From positions 1,632 to 15,272 of the forward strand of contig NSJX01000191.1 of the NCBI GenBank assembly GCA_002286715.1: a DNA stretch of 13,641 bases, read 5' to 3'. Of this stretch, positions 7,718 through 13,641 are shown in pieces. The DNA comes from Dentipellis sp. KUC8613 (Eukaryota > Basidiomycota > Agaricomycetes > Russulales > Hericiaceae). Position 1 is the stretch's first letter. The number at the start of each line of letters is the position of its first letter. The notes under the pieces are model-generated. The model was not told where the DNA came from. It did not search any database and saw only the letters and a list, made by a program, of their open reading frames with translations. Position numbers and translations under genes: made by a program.

Positions 7718-7782
7718 GGTGGGGTGATCGCGGATAATTGGGGTTGGTAGATGGCGACAGGACGAGGGATGGACCTTTTATA
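7718..7782 (-). promoter_or_regulatory. Core promoter and 5' leader of the aspartic protease
   Basis: TATAAAAG lies at 7782-7775 on the minus strand, 58 bp before the ATG, which implies a leader of only about 30 nt. The start codon has a strong context (CCCACCATG). This compact arrangement leaves no room for an upstream exon carrying a signal peptide unless a different promoter is used. Confidence 0.7.
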
Positions 7783-10400
7783 CGCCGCGGGGATGCGAGA
7801 ACATGTGCGTCATAGGGGGATCAAGAGGCAAATGTTACTTCACGAGAGCGATACTCTTTCTGGCAGCAAGGCCCAGAGTGACAGAGCCATTCTGAAAATA
7901 GAACAGGCTGTGAGCGACGTGCGTGGAAGAGAACCAGGAAGCAAATGACAATGGAGCATGGCCAGTGTCGACGGAGCTAGCTGATTTGGCTGTGAGACTG
8001 ACGTGCGTTGTGGTGTAATATCTATGAATGGAATCCAGCGGTATCCCATAGCTGGGGTACTATGATGGGCCTGGTAGATGATGCGCCGAAAGACACGGTT
8101 CATCAGGCCAGCATATCGCATCAGGTGAGGGATTCTGCCCGAGTCGCAGTAAGCCGCAGTGGTACCGGAACCGGAGACTTCTCGACTGTGCAACGAATTG
8201 TCGCAATCGAAGCCTTCTGAGAAGAAACAAGCGGGGCTATAGTGTCCCATGGATGCAGCCCCTCGTCGTCATATGTCGCAACGCGGTGTCACTTGCCAGG
8301 GCACCACGGCACGGCGGCCAGAGAATGGCAAAGATCTGTGTCATCGGAGTGGAACGGATAAGCACTACGAGCATAGACCAAAGACAGAGGACGAACGGAT
8401 CGGATGCGGTGCGTGGAAGCCTTCGAGCCAGGAACGTACACGTCTGATACCGGTACTCATGTCAGAGACTCCGAGCAATTCCACGACCCCCCGAGCCAGA
8501 AATACTGTACTTCCGGCTCCGCAGCCCACAGCTCAATGCCTGACCGATGTCACATCCATCCTACAAGCTTCATACAGCGTCCGTCGAGCTCCCAAAGCCC
8601 CGTCGACGGTATCCACAGCGCGAGAATTAGCACCCGCGGCCGAGACCAGCTTGTCTGTTGCGCCCGTCCAGTCGGGTCTTGCGTCGTCGACGTCGCGAAA
8701 ACGCATCCGTTGCGCCACCGAGTTCCATGGTATATGTCAAAATGATAAGCAGATGCACGCCGGCCGTCAGCACCAGAGAATCAGACGCATCCAGACAGAC
8801 CACGGCGTTGATAAGGGAGAAGCATGCAGACCCGAGATCGCCATGCGCCTCAACGGCTTTCCGTCGCGTGACAAACCTCCTTTAGGAAGGTGTGAAGGTT
8901 CGACCGTGGGAAATACCCGTGCCGCTGCGGCACAGGCCTACAGCTTGCAGGCCTTGGGTTCTCTTCCATCGCTCTGTCTTTCTCATTGGACTCAGAAGGT
9001 ACAGCATAGCTTGCGGAATCAAAGTGGAACCGGTTCTCAGTCCGACTTCTATCCAGCAGCGAAGAGCTGCACCCTACGAGAATAGTCAAGACCTGCATAA
9101 ACTATATATCACGACTTCGATGGAACTGGTCTGATATAGCACGTCGCAGGATGGGGTGCCGCCACGGTATGACACTGACAGGCTTTTCGGCGGTGAATAT
9201 GAGCAGTCCTCCATTGGCAACACGCCATCCGGGGCGCCCACCTGCCTTAGTGGCAAATGCGTTACGATGGGGACCTCTATGGGAACAGTCTCGAGGACCC
9301 TTGATGTCAACTTGCTTGATGAGCAGCCTCATTGCATAGTCAGCTTGCAAACTTTCAAATATCTCAAAGGAGGCGACAGATGATAACTCAGCTGGAGTGA
9401 CTCGCCAACAGCCCAGCGAGTGCGCCACGATCCACTACCCTCCGATCCACTGCCCTCGAGCACTCCAAATCCGCGCTCTATCCCCGACATCTGATCGACG
9501 AACGTCAGCCTCGCAGCCTACCACTAACACCGTTATGCGGGGTAATTGGAGTACAGGCAAGGAAGCCATTTTCCCCGACGCGATATCTATCCCCAGTGGG
9601 AAGCGAACGTACTGATTCGTCGATATCTGGATGCTTCTCGGCACTTGACCCTCCATTAGGATACACGAGTCCTACAAGCATATTGTTCTTCGGCTCTGAG
9701 TTCGTTTGTCGCGGACCTGTCAGCTGAGCAGCGTGCGGAGGCATTAGCTACGATTGTAGGCAGAGGGTGTCTTGTTCGCTTGGACAAATTCTGGAAGTCG
9801 AAGAAGAAGCTCGGAAGAGGCACAGCACCTGAATCCCTTGCATTGTCTTCGGCGATCCCTGAGCTGCGGAAGAGTGATATATCTTCCGCATCTCATTAAG
9901 TTCGTGGTTCTCGTGGTCATTTCGGTGTAGCACGGCCCATTTGTGCGTTATTTGATATGTTGAGATGCTCCCTCCTGTATACAACAGCAGTAAACCCCCA
10001 TGTGGTCGAGCAAGGAATACGCCATAGCGTGCAATGCTTGGGATGGGTGCCGAAATCCTTAAGTTCACCCATCTCGCGTACCAAGAAGATGTGGCCACGA
10101 CGATAACCAAGCTTCAAGTACCCATGAAATGCTCCATGGCCCTCAGGCAGAGAGAGCCGACATCGTCAGAACGAGACGAGCAGCAGCGCAAGCACCGCCA
10201 GCTGAAAAATGAAGCACAGCAACTGAATCGATGGCAAACCTTCAGAATTGCGGCCCAAGTAGAGACTGATTTGCGAACCTTTCTTCCGCACTGGAATCGT
10301 GCGGCCCATTCCCAATCGCAAGAGCGAGGCATGTCGTATATTCAGCTGTCGAAATTCAACGACACTCGGGAAGTTCAAGCAGAAGGTGAATGACGTACAA
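7783..10400. other. 2.6 kb gene-poor or degraded region
   Basis: No complete gene is supported. The longest open frame (8249-9085, plus, 278 codons) has no domain, no consistent composition and no introns, unlike every good gene in the window. On the minus strand several frames of 60-135 codons (for example 8250-7840, 9428-9102, 9744-9505, 10110-9748) could not be joined into a recognisable protein. A hydrophobic patch at 8881-8627 is listed separately. The region may hold one or more decayed genes, or lineage-specific exons I cannot identify. Confidence 0.45.
8627..8881 (-). pseudogene. Possible membrane-protein remnant (84 codons, stop to stop)
   Basis: This frame lacks a start codon. It reads from a stop at 8884-8882 to one at 8629-8627. 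It contains a basic, RRKA-containing segment, a long hydrophobic stretch (about residues 25-46, including VLTAGVHLLIILTYTM), and then a basic RRRRRKTR tail, a membrane-segment topology. The layout faintly recalls the last helices of the large families of basidiomycete multi-pass membrane proteins of unknown function (DUF6533/DUF6534 type), but I see no diagnostic motif. No flanking exons were found. Confidence 0.15.
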
Positions 10401-10435
10401 CAACTTTAGAGCTTGGTGAGAAATTCCCCGAGAGT

Positions 10436-10589
10436 TGCTAACATATGTTACTAACTTTGACAATCTTGTCGAGTTTCTAACGTCTTTGTTAACCTGTTAC
10501 TAACATGTCTGTTACTTATTCATTGCTAACATGTAAGAAATTAATTTCTAACAATGTAATAAATTGTTACGGTGTGAAAAATTGTTAAG
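10436..10589. repeat. CTAAC/GTTAAC repeat array, probable hAT subterminal repeats
   Basis: CTAAC occurs at 10438, 10451, 10477, 10500, 10526 and 10548, most spaced 22-26 bp, or about two helical turns. Two copies are GTTACTAAC (10447-10455 and 10496-10504). TAACATATGTTA (10439-10450) is a perfect 12-bp palindrome, and CTAACATGT occurs at 10500 and 10526. GTTAAC (10488-10493), GTTAC (10566-10570) and GTTAA (10583-10587) continue the theme. The block is AT-rich and ends just 15 bp past the transposase stop codon. Clustered short subterminal repeats bound by the transposase are typical of hAT elements, so this is probably inside one terminus. The terminal inverted repeat and the 8-bp target duplication could not be fixed because the other end is not visible. 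Confidence 0.6.
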
Positions 10590-10604
10590 AAAGAGTGTAT
10601 TAAA

Positions 10605-13551
10605 TTACCAGTCCCAGTCTGCTGCAACAGGGACTGATGGCTGTCGGATGCTAGGGCTGGAACGGGATGGGAATGGTGTATCAGCAGCCGGAGTCAAGGA
10701 GAGCATGTCTTTCAATGCTGGGGCATAAAGGTCAATGTGCGTGTCGCCGAGTTTGAAGTCAGGTGCTCGACACGGTTCCGATGACATTCCTGCTTCTCCG
10801 TCATCTTCAGAGTCACTCGGGCTATCTTCATCATCGGACAGGCTTCCCGAGTCACCATGAGCACTGCCCGCATTCATAGTGATCCCTTCATCATCAATAA
10901 CGACTGAACTGCCAGTCATGAGCCGGCGAAGGAGATCTTGGTCGATGTCGCGGAACTTGACAGTAGGTCTGATTGACGCTTTGCGGGGTGAGGATGCCTG
11001 CAGCATTATTAATTACAGATATCACCATAAGGAGTACTAGTCAATACCTTATGGATTCCATACCATTGCGAAATTTGGACCATATCCACTACGGTGCGCC
11101 CATGTTGGCTCCCGCAAAGTGCTGAATTCAGCCATGTGAATGTTGAACCCGTTCGCTCATCCGGCATGGAATTGACAAGAATCGAGAATATCTTCGTTGC
11201 AAGCATCTGTGGATTAGGACAGATGTATGATGTTAATGACAACATCGTGAGGCACGCGGTGGTCACTCACGGCAAGGACTCGCGCCTTCGGGTGGATGAT
11301 CAGAGATGACCACCATTCCAGAGCTGTCTTATCTTTGGCTGACTCGTTGAAAGGGTATTCTTTTCTCCAGAATGCTTCTACCTGGGTCTTCAGTTCCAGC
11401 GAAGCAACTGCAGAACCAATCTCTTTCAGAACGGGATTCGTATACTTATCTGGAAGCGTCTGCAAGCGGTCAGCTTCGGCCTTGAGCATGTTTTTCAGAT
11501 AGTCCTTCATTCGATTATATGCACGTGGGTGAGGCATTTTGAGGTTCGCATTCCGGGCAGGAAGGACGATTGAGGATCCAGCTGTCTCGAGGATCAGGAA
11601 GAAGTCTGACATAGGGTATCCTTCATGATACCTCAGCATACAGAACAACAAGAAAATCTATGCATGACATACTGGGATCGAGAGCAAAGGCTGTAAAATA
11701 GAGATCATTTGCAAAGAACTCATCGTGGCGATCATTGAAAATCCCGATGACTTCTTCAGCAAGACTCAAGGGAATTCCCGTTTGGACACGATCTTTGTCA
11801 AACAGCTCACGGATGTGTGATGCCGTTGCAAGCCAGAAAACATACACATCCGCCGCATTAGCAGTTGATGACTCGAGAGCCCATAGCGAGCGTATGAACG
11901 GCTCGACAATGGCAACATATTGCGTGAGTGCTAATTCGAATGTCGTATAGTCGGGTGAACCTCGATTGATAAACATACTCTGAATTGCGGATTTCTGGAA
12001 TGATTCACATCAGACTCGTTCATTTTCTGTAAATCGAGAGAAATACCCGAAATTTAATGTCGCCTTTCAGGACTAATTCCCGTATCTTTGCCAAGGACTG
12101 CAACAAGGACATAGCCGCCATCCAATATGTGCCGAAGCGAGTCTTGCCTATTTTCTTGAGTGCCCCGACCTTGTCTGTGCCGCCATCCGCACCCAGCTCA
12201 TTCCGAAGCTTCGCTCGTGCATGTACTGAACGCCCGAAGTATGAAATGATGTCTTTGAGTGTTTTAATCATCTATATAAATCACGTCTGTCAAAGATAGG
12301 CGCTTCTCAGAAAGATATGATGACGGCTTACCGGTTTAAACTCTGATAAAGCGGTGATATTGCCGATGGTGTTGTGAATGTGGTGGCACGCATCGCATAG
12401 ATCAAGCATCGTAGGAATTTCCTTGCACAATTCCCGCCGAGCACCTTTCGTGACCGACGTACTGTCGGAACAGGTTGCAGCCATTCTATCAGGACCTATC
12501 TTCTTAATTGTCTGTCGGAGGTGTGAATTAGAAAGACTTCTCCACGCACAAGATGCGGACTTGAGTGCACCGTACCTTAGAAAGATTGTCCTTGACCCAG
12601 TTTGTTGTATGCCGTTCATCAGTCCCGACATGACCGTCAACAAAATATGTAGCGCGGAGAGGAGTGGTGATGTGGACAAAATAGATGGAATCCCGCCGAG
12701 TATTATTGCCATCAAAGGTCACCGTAAGATTTTCGAGCTTAGACAGCTGCTTGATCTGCTCGCGGTGAACATGATTTGCTTCCGCAGGTATATACCTGTC
12801 CCGGAAGGTCGAAGACGAAGTCGCTCTATATGCAGGATTCAACGTCACCATCAATTCCTTCCACTCGGGCGAGTCGAGGAGATGTGGAACGAGCCCGCAT
12901 ACACAAATGAGACGCAAAATAATGTGATCCACTTTCTTCTGGAACTTTGACCGTGTCTTCGCATCCTTTGCCTTCCCTGCTGCCTGAGCCCAAGACTGGA
13001 TATTGAAATACGTGCGCGCAGATCCTGACGGTTGGTGCGGCGTGGCCGAGTTAATGCCCATGGCCTCACCATCGCTACCATTGTCATCGGAGTCACTGTT
13101 GTCTCCCAACTCTGATATCTTGCGCTTTTTCGATGCGCGTTCTTTATCGATCTCCTTTGTTTCCCTCTCCAGAGCATGTCCAAGAGAGTTGTCGGCAGAT
13201 GCATCGCTCGCCAAGCGCTTCAAGGCCGGATCCAAGATGGCACAGTCAGCTGCATGCTTGAGAACGCGATCTTGGGCTGCATTGCCCGATCTGACATACG
13301 GGCAGGCCTGCCCCGGACTCCCGACACACTGCCACTCCCACTTATTATTTGGCTTCTTTCTTTTAATGATGAGCTTCGCAACGAGAGGGTTGGCTGGACG
13401 CCCACGTCCTCGGTTCGCCGTGTTTGTACTCTGGGATCGGTCTGTATTCTGTAGCATCAAAGGCAGGAAATTAAACGAAGCCCAATCAAGCAGATCAGGT
13501 GGGTAGACGTACCCGTGCGAGGACCTTTTTAGTCAGTGGTCCAACCACCAT
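10605..13551 (-). CDS. hAT-family transposase, eight exons, apparently intact
   Basis: DNA transposase of the hAT superfamily, which excises and reinserts its element by a cut-and-paste reaction in the nucleus. Exons on the minus strand are 13551-13513, 13448-12576, 12511-12332, 12271-12047, 11994-11673, 11620-11271, 11206-11048 and 10997-10605. The introns are 50-64 bp and all junctions keep frame, giving about 846 residues with no internal stop. Residues 26-31 are RGRGRP, an AT-hook-like motif. C54, C62, H78 and C82 form a BED-like zinc finger. Basic and acidic NLS-like segments follow (KKRK at 120-123). D259 in LTVTFDGN and D320 in CSDSTSVTKGARREL, with the CHHIH cluster at 346-350, match the RNase H-like catalytic core. 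KTRFGT and LDPRYP are further family motifs. W649-W650 and the E680-R681-T region form the C-terminal hAT dimerisation domain. A 130-residue Ser/Asp/Glu-rich tail ends in DWDW. The start ATG is the first after an in-frame TAA near 13590. Confidence 0.9.
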
Positions 13552-13641
13552 AACATCGTCCGTGTAATGGGCGCGGGGGAGAGTAGTTTAACGACCTCTT
13601 GCTCACACGGGCACAATACACCAGACTCAGTTATTATTGAG
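13552..13641. other. Upstream flank of the hAT transposase
   Basis: Presumed 5' leader and promoter of the transposase. No TATA box and no copy of the CTAAC/GTTAC motif (or its complement) seen on the other side of the gene was found in these 90 bp. The element's second terminus therefore probably lies beyond the window. Confidence 0.4.

Noticed and set aside
8249..9085. 278-codon plus-strand open frame
   Set aside because: No recognisable domain, signal or repeat, mixed composition, and no introns in a genome where the supported genes have many. GC-rich DNA yields such frames by chance.
10034..10393. 119-codon plus-strand open frame, Gln/Glu/Arg-rich
   Set aside because: No recognisable family or partner exons; the composition could arise by chance, and a hydrophobic frame on the opposite strand is equally unsupported.
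12378..12950. 190-codon plus-strand open frame
   Set aside because: Antisense to two well-supported hAT exons whose motifs are recognisable.
13441..13460. Transposase start at 13457 (ATG CTA CAG)
   Set aside because: The CTACAG here works better as a splice acceptor. An upstream 13-codon exon with its own ATG and a GTACGT donor joins in frame, though without RNA data the internal start cannot be excluded.

Overview
The window looks like basidiomycete (polypore-like Agaricomycete) nuclear DNA. The genes are broken by many short introns of 48-66 bp (one of 117 bp) with GTRNGT donors and TAG/CAG acceptors. An aspartic protease is of the polyporopepsin type, a hAT-family transposase has the intron-rich fungal architecture, and intergenic sequence is abundant. 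No rRNA, tRNA, CRISPR array or bacterial-type operon was seen. All three well-supported genes lie on the minus strand; exon coordinates were built by hand from splice signals and reading-frame continuity.

Layout. Positions 1-1100 hold a possible small exon (396-480) leading into a 500-bp minisatellite made of exactly 25 units of 20 bp (561-1060) with nested higher-order order. Positions 1100-3590 hold no convincing gene, but contain a palindrome cluster (1151-1216) and a family of short CATTGGCYATGT-like repeats (1301-1478). Positions 3594-5025 encode an unrecognised secreted protein of about 419 residues in four exons. It has a signal peptide, a basic Arg-rich propeptide-like segment, a Ser/Met/Pro-rich linker and a 57-residue Leu/Ala-Asp/Ser/Asn repeat studded with N-glycosylation sequons. 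Positions 6007-7717 encode an A1 (pepsin-like) aspartic protease of about 417 residues in eight exons. Both catalytic Asp motifs and the flap are intact, but it has a propeptide-like N-terminus and no signal peptide. Its TGA stop is followed in frame by a lysine-rich 33-codon extension. Positions 7783-10400 are gene-poor or degraded. Positions 10605-13551 encode a complete-looking hAT transposase of about 846 residues in eight exons, and its 3' flank (10436-10589) carries repeated CTAAC/GTTAAC motifs that look like subterminal transposase-binding repeats.

How the parts relate. The protease and the repeat glycoprotein are neighbouring genes in the same orientation, each with its own TATA box, so they are separate transcription units; a functional link is not shown. 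The hAT element, the minisatellite and the palindrome cluster suggest a rapidly evolving accessory segment. The most interesting candidates are the repeat glycoprotein, the leaderless protease with a possible stop-codon readthrough tail, and the hAT gene with its subterminal repeat array.
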